Positions 22,251 to 33,994 of a DNA stretch of 64,000 nt are shown in pieces. The DNA is from Acanthococcus lagerstroemiae (Eukaryota > Arthropoda > Insecta > Hemiptera > Eriococcidae), in the NCBI GenBank assembly GCA_031841125.1, contig CM063110.1, positions 35,107,214 through 35,171,213 of the forward strand. Reading direction: 5' to 3'. Each line of letters opens with the position of its first letter. The first letter of the stretch is position 1. The translations under genes were made by a program, and so were the position numbers. The notes beneath the pieces were generated by a model. That model was not told where the DNA came from. It saw only the letters and a program-made list of their open reading frames with translations, and did no database searches.

Positions 22251-25200
22251 AAAGGAAGTGGAAGAGGGGGCAAACTCGGCGCTTCGCGCCTCACTCCACC
22301 TTTTGACCCCTCCCCCCCGTTTTGAACACAAATTGTGGAACTTACATTCTGTACCTGATTTTCCAAAAGGGGGATACCTGAAATAAGAGAATATTTTGAG
22401 AGTACAAGTGTACCCTACTTTTCAACTCTCATGGTAAGCCACAAGCTTGGTTTGTTTTTAAGAATCACTAGAATTATACTTGTTGCATACTTCAATATTT
22501 TTCCTTTAACGTCATTACAGTAATATGGATTGTAATACGAATGAGACAGTTTTAAGAGAAGCTGAAAACGGCTCATCGTTTTGTCTCTCTTTGTGGGTGG
22601 TTTGAACACGCAATCTTCTGCATTTATAAGCATGCAGGAAACAAGCAATATTCCATTTGTATGAAATTGGTTATAAATGTGTTCCACATCTAATAACTGA
22701 CAGGAAAAAATTAAAGGCATTATATGTATTGATTCAGAAAAATCGTTCATCACTTTTTTTATCAGCAAATTTCTGAAGAATATAAGCAATAATAAGCTTC
22801 AAACAACCCACTTTGGAAAATATTTTTTGAAAGAAATCACAAAATACTTCGGCCTCCGCATTAGTGACAGTGCAAAGCAATGTATTGCAGCCGTATAACG
22901 GCTTCGGCTCTCGGTTTAGGCTGATGACCTTCAAAAATACGACTTCGGCTTTCGGCTGCTCAAATTTTTAAAAATAAAGCTGGCTTCCGGCTGCTATTCG
23001 ACTGTTTGTCGAGTTTGGTATCCCTTAGAAGGTATTTTTGGCAGTAGAACATAATTTATTTATTTATTATGCTATTAGCCTGTTACCGTTCAGCGGGTAC
23101 TTTAACCAAACCCCTTCCTGTTATCTCGCTGGAGGACAGGATCACTGATAAATTTAATCGCATTCAGCTAATTGGACACTGTTAAGCGCAACAGAACCAA
23201 CCAACAAAATCTATTTTTTGCGAACACGTGATTTGAAGTTCAAGAGCCATGTAAGAAACCAGTCAGAGGCGTCGCTGGAAACGGTGCATTTTTTGAGGGG
23301 GAGGTGTATAGTATGCAGTATCAAAGTGTCTAACAGTTATTTAAGTCATTTATTTTCAGTCGTGGTCATTTAAAAATTTAAGAATCAGTTTATTATACCT
23401 TGAAAGAGAAAACAAAGAATTTAGAATTGAAAATTTCTATATCATAATGCCCAGGGCTGCAATTTTTATGCGAATGCATATTTTTATCTATGGAGTATAG
23501 GTATAAGTTTCAAAAGATCTTCACGAATCACAGAATTCTGAGTCAAATGAGCAGCACTTCATCCTGCATAATTTTCGCATATTTTGGCATTTACCGCATG
23601 GCTTATTTTTCCATTTTTTCCCTGAGAATGATGTCTGACTCCAAAAAAAAAAAAATGAGAAGACTTAATGGTTAATAAATCAGTAGAAAAGCTTTTAGAA
23701 AACTATGTTCTTTTGCACGCGAGATAATCTTTCTCTTGCCCGTTAATACCAATGTGTACTTTTTCACACATTTCTTAAAATTTTACAGGGCGTTGCAATT
23801 GAAACTCAGAATCGAAGTGGCTGACACCTAGCGACAGAGTTGAGAACCTATGTCGAGTATTATTTTCACATTATCAAAATAATGCTGTAGAATTCAAAAA
23901 CTCGATATTGTATTTTAAAGCTATTTCAGCTTGTAAAATGAAGATTCCAATACCTATCTGGAAAGAAAAAGGAATCCATAGGAACCTATAGGATGAAACG
24001 GAAGAAAATGCTTCATTATTCCGAGGAAAGAGCTGTTCTCAACAAGATGCGACGGAATTCAGATCATTAGATTTAGATATGAGTCATCCATTTTTGACAC
24101 TTGACACTTTCGTACTGACTACATTAGAAAGTGCATAAGTGTAGTGCTTATTGACACCACGTTTTCATACAACGGGATCTTGAATATTCAGCTGAAATCA
24201 TGATTTTCTCCTGCGAAGGAATACACATCACTACCGGTAAAACTTTGAAGGGTAGTCAGCAATATCAGAACAGAAACGAGTAACGTTCCTATGGAGACAA
24301 AAAAGTTAGTTCTGTTCGGGAATTAAAAAACACACAGTAAACATGTATTTCGAAGAAAGCATTACAAGCAATATGGGTACGTAAAAGGCGGGCTTTTTCT
24401 GCAGAAACTGCTGCAGAACAGATGGGACTATTTAGTTCCATGGCACAGATTATGAAGTTGTATAATTGACACCAGCTGCCTTCGAATAACGAACTGTATT
24501 CGAGGCGCATAAAAATAAGGTAATTTCATTTTTGGTTTCCACTCAATTGCCATACTTTGCTAGTCATTATTGGGAAAGCTAGATACTAAGGAATATTGGG
24601 TTATTGTGATCAGAGATTATGCAATTTTAAAACAAACTGGCAGAGTAAGTCTATATAGGTACCCAGAGTAGAGGGACACAAAAAACTGTGTAGCAGAAAA
24701 ACGAAATTCTAAACGATGAGAACCAGTATATTTGTCACCGATATACATCTAAATGACACCGGATTCAATTCGTGTGCAATTACGAATGTAATTATACGCT
24801 GTAAGAATGATTTCCAAGCAAAAACCCATTACTAATGAGTTCTGATCGAGATAGAAGACTAAATAAACGCTGACAATTAACTGATAGCCAAATTTGTACG
24901 GTCGTTAAGACAACTCAAAAGCAAACCAGTTTCAAACAGTGTACACGACGTGAATCGAGTTTTTCGGGCCTTATCTTTAACCTAAAATTAATTTCGGCAA
25001 GTATTTTAAAAATGAAGTTTAGTTACTAAAACAGTCAAAGAATCGGATGAAATTTAAAACAGGATACGCGGGAACTTTTAGCTATGTGCATTTTGGATAG
25101 AAGTGATGCTTCTCCGTTTCTTAGGTCTAAGAATTCAGCATCTACGAGAAGTAAGAATCAGCGGCGTAGCCAACCTAGTGTTCGAGGGGGTCTGGTCTTG

Positions 25201-26215
25201 ACCAAAGGGGAGGGGTGTCAGATCACTATTTTACGAAGTCGCAAACGGGGTCTAGACCCCCTTCGATTACTCTCTCCTAGCTACTTTAGTGCTTGGCTCT
25301 TAAGCTCAGTTCAGCTCACTGGACAAGATTATACTAATTACTAATTATTCAGCTCTGAGTTTAGCTCTTGGGCTCAACTATGTAGCTAGCTCTCATATAG
25401 TGGGTTCCAGTTCAGTATGTCAAGTCAGTGGGAGATATGACAGGACTCAGCGAAAGGAACAAAAGACGTTACAGACTGTATGGTCTAAATTCAAGTTTGA
25501 AAGGGTTGAAAGTCTTCAAAGTTCACGAAATAGCAAGTATCATTGAATATGATTACTAATTTCAATTTAGTATATTTTTCAAAAATGATCCGAGGGTGGA
25601 CTATCGAAAATGGAACAAAAATTTACACAGCTGAATTTCCTACCATGATACTACAGAGGCTACACCAGTTTTAGAAATCTGACCACGAAATTTGAGCATT
25701 ATTTCTGAGGTACGCAACCTTCAATGTCTATAGCTTCTTTAATTTTCGAGACAGGCAACAAGTCGTAACAATCATTTTTGTTTCATTTTCGGACTTTCGG
25801 TCTCTTACTTTTTCCTACCCTTTAAAACAAGTCGCAAAGAAGTTGTCAGGGTAAAGTTCAATTCCAAAATTCGAGAAAGTTCATCGAGCAAAATGTCATT
25901 TTTTATCAAAGATGACTACAAATCGCGGTTAATTTGAGAGAGAACCAGAGATGATCATCATTGCCCACTGTCCACCTTGAAAACTGTGCACGTAAACAAT
26001 TTTATTCAAATGTTACTATCAGAATTCTATCTAGAGTTCCTCTTTAACATCAAAGATAGGCAATTCAGTGCTGGGAGTTTCTGGTAATTTGTTGTTTCTT
26101 GAAGACGCGAAGCCCCTTCAATTTTGAGTATCAGCCATACTTGAATTTAGTAATATCACTTGGTGAGCCTGTGAACTGGTTGAAATTTCTTTTTAAATAG
26201 TAGTTATACTTTTCC
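22251..26215. other. No gene recognised; scattered repeat remnants
   Basis: GGCGCTTCGCGCC at about 22,277 is a short GC hairpin like those of Helentron ends. CTTCGGCT words recur at about 22,900-23,010. A segment at about 23,195-23,252 (AACCAACCAACAAAATCT, then ACACGTGATTTGAAG, then AAGAGCCATGTA) recurs at about 40,102-40,160. GCGGCGTAGCCAACC at about 25,162 is another MITE-type end. A 124-codon minus frame at 22,415-22,789 has no recognisable domain. Confidence 0.4.
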
Positions 26216-26225
26216 AGCTTGCGAA

Positions 26226-26301
26226 ATACTGCGGGCCGGGACGAGCGAAGCGAGTGATGGCGGGGGTGGGCCGCGAAGCAGCCAGGGGGCGAAGCCCCCT
26301 A
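26226..26301 (+). mobile_element. Helentron-type 3' end
   Basis: GC-rich block standing out from A+T-rich flanks. It contains CGAGCGAAGCGAG, then GGGCCGCGAAG, and finishes with the hairpin GGGGGCGAAGCCCCC followed by CTAG and a TTTCAAC flank. A short hairpin next to a CTAG-like terminus is characteristic of Helitron/Helentron 3' ends. I could not find the paired 5' end or a Rep/helicase frame, so the element's extent to the left is unknown. Confidence 0.55.
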
Positions 26302-27220
26302 GTTTCAACTAATTACGAAGAAAATGGTTGAAATTTAATTCATTCCAATTCGTTTCTGAAAAAAGTCAACACATCAACTTTTTAACAAGTTAATGAGATT
26401 CGCTCAGCGATCTTGCTAAAGCTTCTCAATTTTTTCAACAGCTAGCTCCTTGATCATCCATTGGATAAGGAAAAAGAAGGGTGTCTTCATATTTCTGTTT
26501 GCTACCAACAGTTTTGTTAAGTCCATTTAGGCATTTTTGGGTTTCAATAATACCTCAGTAAGTTTGAAAATTCAAAGATTGGTAAGCTAATACTTTCTTC
26601 AGAAATAGTAAATTCTACATTTGTACGGGCACAGCACGTTCGTGACTTCATGAATAGTGCTTCAGACATATTTATTGTTTTCAAAGTCCGAAAAAAGTAA
26701 GCAGTTGGTAATAGATACGACTGTACATTGCCGGTAATCACTTTAATGAGAATGGTTGGCGTTCGACCATTAAACCAGTTAAAATTTGATACAGGAACTA
26801 AAACTTATCAGATGTATAATATACCCATCACAGCATTTGCAGCGTTAATCACTGGTCAGTACGTTAAAAAGGAAAGCATTCACATTATAAAAAGTCAGCT
26901 GTATCATAACACTGACAGTATTTCTATCGTTTTAATTCATTAATACACGAGTCAAAGCGTAAACCAGCAGCTACGAACTAGAAACAGGACTTGAATTAAC
27001 TTGTATGTGCTCCCTGATACATTTAATAATTGATGTCATGATTTCTCTACAGATTAGGAAGGGAACAATGAGATGACAGCCATGTGGGTTGCGTTCAACT
27101 GACTGGGAGTACACCCGAACAATTTCGGTGCAACTCGAGTTCTGGATGAATTACATGAGGATATAGGTAGATATTCAAAATCAAGACAGTAAAGTGATTT
27201 TCATAAGGTGTCATCAAATG
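26302..27220. other. No gene recognised
   Basis: Two short frames (26,544-26,741 minus; 26,728-26,943 plus) have no domain. No repeats recognised. Confidence 0.35.
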
Positions 27221-27224
27221 AAAC

Positions 27225-28012
27225 TGTAAGGCACAAGAGATTATTGTTCAAGGGGACAAATCCTGGTCAAATTTCGGTTATTAGTCAACGGAAGCAACGA
27301 ACTGATTATTCGGTGCAGAAGTACCTTGCACTCTCGGAACTCATGGCGAGAATAAAACTGAATACAGCACTCAACTTCCTAAATTCACGAGGTCTAATTA
27401 CGCAGACCAGTTCATGAACGAGCAGATTAGACTAGCTGGTAGCTGATATCAATACGTCAAGGTTTTCTCTTCTTTCAAATATATCAAAAATATACAACAG
27501 ACAACAAAGGCACCATCTTCGAAGAAGTCGCAGCTCAGCTGATTGGTTCAAGATACTTTTAAGGTACTGTAGACACGTCGACTACACTAAAATGATCATG
27601 CAGGTTCTGCACATCTTGTACTTTTATCAGGCACAAAACCAAATCCTCAAAAAATTATTGTTCAAAAGATGGAATCATGGTCAACTTTCGGTTCTAAGTT
27701 CATGGAATTTCAGATAAACCACAAAATGATTATTCGGGGCATGGGTACCTCAAAACTCACGCTGAGCATAAAATCGAACATTGCACTCAACTTCTCAACA
27801 TCATCAGTTCTAATTCCATTGATCAGTTCACGAACTGAACCAGACTAGAGTATACCAGTTGATAGCTAATGGTTTCTTTTTCTCAAATATTGTACTAACA
27901 TAATTCTCAAAAAAGTCGCAACTCAGCCAGTATTTTCAAGACATTTTCAAGGTAATGTACAACCATTGACTACACTAAAAAGATCATGCTGGTTCTGCAG
28001 GTCATGTACTTG
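27225..28012 (+). repeat. Diverged tandem duplication, ~400-bp unit
   Basis: Copy 1 (about 27,225-27,625) and copy 2 (about 27,645-28,012) share ordered blocks: ATTGTTCAA (27,243 and 27,656), GATTATTCGG (27,304 and 27,728), CACTCAACTTC, AAGTCGCA with CTCAGC, and GACTACACTAAAA then GATCATGC. Offsets vary from about 380 to 425 because of indels. The 69-codon frame in copy 1 is not conserved in copy 2, which argues against a gene. Confidence 0.65.
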
Positions 28013-28160
28013 CAGTGGCGTAGCTAGGGGCTTTCCAAAGGGGGGCATAATAAGGTTTTCAAGGAAGAAAAAGTCGAAAATTGCGGTATTTTTTTAAATC
28101 GCCGATATTAGAGGACTATGTAAAAGTATTGGGGGGCACGTGCCCCCCTGTGCCAACCTC
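28013..28160 (+). mobile_element. Truncated hAT-like MITE
   Basis: Begins CAGTGGCGTAGCTAGGGG exactly where the tandem duplication ends, and carries an inner GGGGGGCACGTGCCCCCC palindrome at about 28,131. The expected right end (CCTGGCTACGCCACTG) is missing. Confidence 0.5.
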
Positions 28161-30748
28161 AATTACCACTTGAATTCTTTCTGTTTTCTGGGGAGATGAA
28201 TAAGATACAATATACAGGATTTAAAAATTAGAACATCAAACTCCGGGTAAAACTTTTGAGAATACTACACGTAATATCGTCGTGGTATAGAATGTGACAG
28301 ACTAATTATGCTGGTACACGAGGCTAGTTGCTAGAAGTATCCATTCGAAATAAAAAACCGGGTAGTTTCAAACGAAGCGACTTTTCAATCACAAATACTC
28401 TACAGCTTTTAATTAGCAGCAAGGAAACTTTCTCCGTGTACCAGTACTTCAAAAAGTACAAATTCTATTCATGTTATCAACGATGTGAAATGTACACCAC
28501 AGAAGTGGAATGAAGCTATATAGTTTCAACTTCCACGAAAACAATTACACTCGACGGCTTCATTTTCTAAACGAAATTACGAAGATTCCAGTACTGGAGT
28601 CGTAACGTATACATACGATGCAATTATCGTTACTTTCAGAACCTCATTCATTTTCGAATTACACAGCTCACTTGTTTGCACACAGATGACTGGATGACCT
28701 AAGTTCATAACTTCAACCAGAATACATTCGGATAGGGTTTACACTTATCAGATACCTGTCGTCAAAAATGGTCGCCGATAGGTTTTCAAGTATTAAATGG
28801 GGCTTCGTGTTTATGACGATCAACTTATTTCCACTACTGAATTGCCTACTCCATTGTATTCCAGCTGAAAGCATACCACGATGCGAAGTGATTGATGACG
28901 TCACAGATGATTTATACGGAGACCAGAGACCATAACACATACAATGCACAGGTAATACCGATATGTAGATACACGAGTGGGAAACATACACTGAACTAGA
29001 AAGTAGATCACAAGCATGTCAAGAATACATCAGTCAATTACTGTTACATTATCAATACCCGATGACAATATTGGAGTGCACACACTACACAGTCGATTAC
29101 ACATGCATAATAATTTCACTGCAGATATCAACTGCCAACAATTCTGTGCAGAAATTCTAAATGCAATTAGCAAATCGCAAATTTACTGGTAATACAGCCA
29201 GTACTTACTTTGTTAATTGCTTGATCTTCATCCAAAGTATTCTGTTTCAATTTCTCTGTTAAATACTTTATCATTATTCAATGTCCGCCAACCGAGCTTG
29301 TTGAACAAGCTCCAGAATGAAATTTCAGATCACCTTAATTACGTCGCGACATACGTCACTTTCATGGAAACACGAGAACAGAATACACAAAACCGACAAA
29401 ACAAAAGCGCGTAATCGAACTTAAATTGATAAAAATCGAAGTAAATACGGCGAAAACTCAAATTTAGAACGGAGATTGAGAAAATTTCTGCAATACCGCC
29501 TACACTTTTACCGGATTTACAAAACCAAGGTAACCCGTTCAATTTAATTGCTCGGCTCCTCGGACATTAACGGTTTTACTACGAGGTACGAACGATAACG
29601 GCGAATGATTCCCGAATTCCTGTACAACTTTACAACTAAATACGACAGTCAGCTGAAACGAACGTACGCGGACGAGTCCATTCCGGCTAAAAGGGAGGGG
29701 CGGACTCTTCGCCGCTGCATTGTATTGCGATGGCCGCGTACGGAAGCGTACAACCGTTCCGACCCTTTACAACTCATTCATCGATGTTAACTCGTGGTAA
29801 TAGCTCCGTGCTAGAGTAAAACGTTTGCCAGCTCCTGATTGGCTGTTCCCGTTCAAAACGTATACTAAAGACGGTAGGGAAGGGTAAATTCCAGGGTTTC
29901 GAGGAAGAGCTCGCTAGTGAATGAATGATGTCAGCGATGCATAGACTTCGTCGTAATGTTTTGGAAATGAGCGTAATTGTCATACTCAAATTATCCATTT
30001 CGAAAATAAATATTTTAATTAACTCTTTAGCCAGGTTCGCACTCGATTATTTCGTTCGCGAATACGAAATTAACGGCTAATATGGCGCCATTCGGTTCTG
30101 GTTGAATGAACTTCAGATTTGTTGATATTCATTTTTCTCGGCCGCGAATATGGTACATTTTCTATTTCATGTTCCGGTATCGGGGCTTCACCCACGCTTC
30201 ACCAGCCAGGCGCTTTTTAACCTGGGCTAAAGATTTTTGGGAGACAAAATCACGCGCACTCGTATCCTGCCGCCAATTCATGCCCCTGCGAAACAGCAGT
30301 GTACCGTATGAGAACTGCGCAACGCTAGTTACATTTAGTTTCACTGATGAATATTGAAAATGGAAGTGTCAGGATCCACGATAGTAACCGTTATCGACTC
30401 GTCACATTTTTTAGTCTCCGTCTCACAGATAAATAAATTCTGGGAAACTGCGGTACTGCCGAGTTTGGACATGTAAAGCATTGTTATACCAAACGAATTC
30501 GCCTTATGTGGTGACTTGAGATTAGCAATCGGCATGGTAGCAAGACGTGCTCTTGTAATTGTTTGCTGGTCATGATGATCGAAAAAAGTAAGATCCTGGG
30601 CTTCACACACGGCTTATCTAAAACATTCCTCCCAACAATGAATAGTAATGTTATTCGAAAATCGCAAAAATTTACCGATTTTGATTCTTATATTGATGTT
30701 TGAAAATATCCCCTCAGATAGATAGAATAAACTTTTAACCATTCTTGC
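28161..30748. other. Intergenic, no gene recognised
   Basis: About 29,560-30,330 is richer in G+C and CpG than its surroundings, with overlapping short frames on both strands and no recognisable domain. This could be regulatory or first-exon DNA of a gene outside my reach. No repeats seen. Confidence 0.35.
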
Positions 30749-31481
30749 TAGTGATGGGAATTTTAGGTCATCTAGTATGTCTAGTTCATTCGGTCTCGGT
30801 CTTCAGAATGTTTAGGTAAAATGTTTAGTTCATTTAGGTCATTTAGGTCATTTAGTTCAAACTGCCCGAAACGCACTGAATAATCTGTCAACACATTCAC
30901 AAAGCAGTAGTAGTTACACCACACGGTGATTTAACCTGTTGTGTGCTGTCTTCCGCTTGGTAGAACTTTTTCAGTAGTAATCTTTTGCTCTTTTAATATT
31001 TCTTTTGTGTTTTGTTTGTTTAATATTGATTTACAGGTTTTATGATCATTATTTAAGTTATCTGTATTAAAGTTACTTAAAATGGGTTTCGCGCCCTAGA
31101 AAAAGGACCCATACAACATGGAATTTAAATACTGTTCTACGTAAACATTTCTCCTGGAACGTGTGAATGGAGATGAAGGTAGAAGAATATAGGTATGCGC
31201 GAGAGTTGGCACGCACCCTTCATTATCCTATTTCAATCTCGGTAATCTGATCATTCTGATCACCGAACATCGATGTCGATCATACGGTCTTCTCCGCAGT
31301 TCATTTTACATTTCGGTTTCGTTCTCATTCGTTACTTTCTTCATTCAGTTTGTTTCGGTCAATTTCGGTAGTTCAGTTCATTCTGTGAACTAGGTACTTT
31401 AAACGTTTAGGTCTCGGTCATTTAGTTCAACGTGATGTTTAGTTCAAATGAACTAGTACATGAACTACCGACACATCACTA
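30749..31481. mobile_element. Non-autonomous hAT element, 733 bp, perfect 8-bp duplication
   Basis: Starts TAGTGATGGGA and ends with CATCACTA (31,474-31,481), inverse of TAGTGATG. The flanks are ATTCTTGC at 30,741-30,748 and ATTCTTGC at 31,482-31,489, a perfect 8-bp target duplication. The subterminal regions are built from TTTAGGTCAT, TTTAGTTCA and TTCGGTC words in both orientations, typical of transposase-binding arrays in hAT elements. No coding frame. Confidence 0.9.
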
Positions 31482-32204
31482 ATTCTTGCAGTTACTAAAC
31501 GTGTAGTCTTAGCGGTAATCAACAAGTTTGTATAAGCCTTCACTGAGCAGAAACGTTACAAGCTCTCGTAGAGGGGAGAGGGGTAGATAAATACCAACAC
31601 CATTTTTTGCACAAACAATAAGCAAAAACAAAAAATCTCAACGATACCAGCTAAACGGCAAAAACTTGTTGGAAAATGCCAACTCGGCACTAACATTTTC
31701 CACTTTACATGCAACAAAAGAGAAAAAAAATAACATCTAGCGTATCTTGCTAACTACATGGCCGGAAACTTTTTGAAAAATGACTACTTGCTGGTACAAA
31801 ATGTTTCGTGCAAGCAAAAAAATAAAATAAATAAATAAATCAGAAGACTCTGCCCCTAGCTCCCCAGTAGAATTGCATGAAGACTCAAGCCGACAAGATA
31901 CCATTTAAAAAAAAAAAATACACGTGCCGATTTTAATAAGACAATAAATTGATGGTGCCATTGAATCCTATTGGAGTATTTTTTTGGAAGGAGGGGCGGG
32001 GAATAATACAAATGTACCTAACTTACACCATTATGATCGGCTGTCTCAATATTGGATCAGACCCGTGAATGGGTCAACTGACGTCAAATTCTACGTGATC
32101 ATAAAATTACTCACGCTGAATTCTGAAAATCACGATACTGCTTAGTTCCAATTACGTGAGCTGAAATACAACGCCTATTCCAACGGGTATAGTATATCGC
32201 CCAT
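31482..32204. other. No gene recognised
   Basis: A-rich simple stretches (about 31,820-31,840 and 31,905-31,920), otherwise nothing recognised. Confidence 0.4.
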
Positions 32205-32537
32205 CAGTGTTGTTAGACAGGACAAAAAAACAAAATGACGAAATGACAATTGAATTTTCAAAATTTTGTCAATAACATAACAAAAAAATGAATACAATGA
32301 CAAAAAGTTATGTTACGACATTTCGTCAATAATTAAATGATAAACTATGATAAACGACATAACTGTTGGTAGATTATGTTAAGCCACACTGCCATTGACA
32401 GTAGACTATACTAAACAACATGACAAAAAGGAAGATAAAATCATTTTGTCAAGATATAACAAAACCATGAAAAAAACAAAATGGTAAAATGGCCCAGTTT
32501 GACAAAACGACAAAAATCGTTTTGTCTAACAACACTG
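32205..32537. mobile_element. hAT-like MITE, 333 bp
   Basis: The left end CAGTGTTGTTAGACA (32,205) is matched by TGTCTAACAACACTG at 32,523-32,537, a 15-bp perfect inverted repeat. The flanks TCGCCCAT and CCGACCAT agree at 6 of 8 positions. The interior is built of GACAAAA and AAATGAC words. It sits 13 bp from the THAP/P-like element that starts at 32,551. Confidence 0.8.
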
Positions 32538-32550
32538 CCGACCATATAGA

Positions 32551-33994
32551 CCTTTTTCCGGTGACGTCACTGTAAGATTTTCAGTGTTACCGCGCGCCAG
32601 AATTCTTTTGCTCACATTTGATGGACTGAATAGCCCATGCACTTCTGATGGAAATTGTAATGTTAATTCGCCATTGTCATTAATTTCAGTTATATTAATG
32701 AATTCTATGACACTGCAATATCAACATGTGAAGAAAAAGTGAAAAATGAAAACTTAATAAAAAAGTAAGGAAGGTGAAATTTCTACATTGAAGAGTCCTC
32801 ATTATTACCTCAATATTCAATGACCATAATAAATATTAAGATATTAAACGATAAAATACACCCAATAGTTGCAGAGTTATTTCCTTATCAGTTCATACAT
32901 GCCAGAGCATATTTTAAGAAATGTTCACTGGATGGCACTAATAATTTCAATCAGTGGCGTATCTAAACAAAAATTTGTAGGGGGGGGGGCGCTAAGGTAG
33001 AAAGAGGTATCTGTTTGTATTGATATAGACAGATTTTCTGGAAGTAGCTTGTGGCACAATTGCACTTTACTGCGTGGCATTACTTCGTCACTAGGCGGCA
33101 CTAGTGCCACCCATTTTGCACATTAATTTATGGCCTGACACATGCATACATCAAGCAGCAGGAAAAGCTTCAACTTTGATACTGTCATCATTGCATCATC
33201 ATCAAAATCTCGCTTTACACAAGACAGTTTCAAAATTTCTCTGAATAAAATAGTTTGCTGCTTTGTGCCAGATTGTAATCATCATTCGGATGTGCACCGT
33301 ACAATTTCAAAAGGTTTCCTACAGACGTGAAAAGAAAAATACAGTGGATTTTGGTCGGGTACCATATGGGAAATCAAAGTATAACTTTCCTGGGTTCCGG
33401 TAATTGTACCTTGTAGTTTGGGAGTTTTTCGAAATACATTCTTCATAAAACTCAATAATTGAAATACAGTTTTGTTTTAAACCTATTCTGCTGGAAAGTA
33501 GCAGGCTGTCAAAGTAATTGTAAGGTAGCAAGATCGCAATGTGCTGGCCGGTGTGCACTTCCAAAACTCTGAAACACTATTGCTGGAACTGAGAAGGTTA
33601 TTACTCGGCTGCTGTTCGATGTATTTTAATGTTTAATAGGCAGCTTAAAAGATTCATACATTTCTCTATTGTTCGATGATTTGTGTATTTTTCTGAACAT
33701 ATTTATGGCCATTGAGTATAGAGGTGAAAATGAGGACTCTTGAAGCATCGAAATTTTATATTCTATACTGCATTATCCATTATCACATTTTCGACTTTTT
33801 CTACACATGTTATAAAAATAATTATATCAAATTGACATTGAAATTTTGTAGAATTCAATAATATAATAGTGAAATTAATGAATTAATATCACAATTTCCA
33901 CCAACAATGGACTGTGCTGCCTCATGAATGTAAATAAAAAAATCCGGCGCACGGCAACACTGAAAATTTTCCCGTCACGTCGGCTTGAGAAAGG
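32551..33994 (+). mobile_element. THAP/P-element-like transposon relic with ~290-bp inverted repeats
   Basis: The first ~300 bp and the inverse of the last ~300 bp align over shared words: GACGTCAC/GACGTGAC, ATTTTCAGTGTT, CCG[CT]GCGCC, GGAAATTGT, TTAATTCA, GAATTCTA, CAATGTCAA-type, and AGAGTCCTCATT. Such long inverted repeats frame a body of about 850 bp. Inside, at about 33,255-33,400 (plus), a frame reads CCFVPDCNHHSDVHRTIS and, after a frameshift, FPTDVKRKIQW. That resembles a THAP zinc-finger start, with paired cysteines followed by F-P-x-D and a conserved W. THAP domains head P-element-type transposases. The RNase-H-like core is absent. A MITE-type end (CAGTGGCGTATCTA, about 32,953) is nested inside. 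Target duplication not clear. Confidence 0.65.
33250..33400 (+). pseudogene. THAP zinc-finger fragment of a P-like transposase
   Basis: Starts at VCCFVPDCNHHSD in one frame (stop at about 33,328) and continues in another as RFPTDVKRKIQWILVG. In THAP domains a C-x(2-4)-C pair opens the finger and is followed by R/F-P-x-D and a structural W, then by a distal C-x2-H that I cannot find here. So this is the N-terminal half of a finger in a broken frame. Its place between two long inverted repeats supports a P-element-type origin. Confidence 0.5.
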
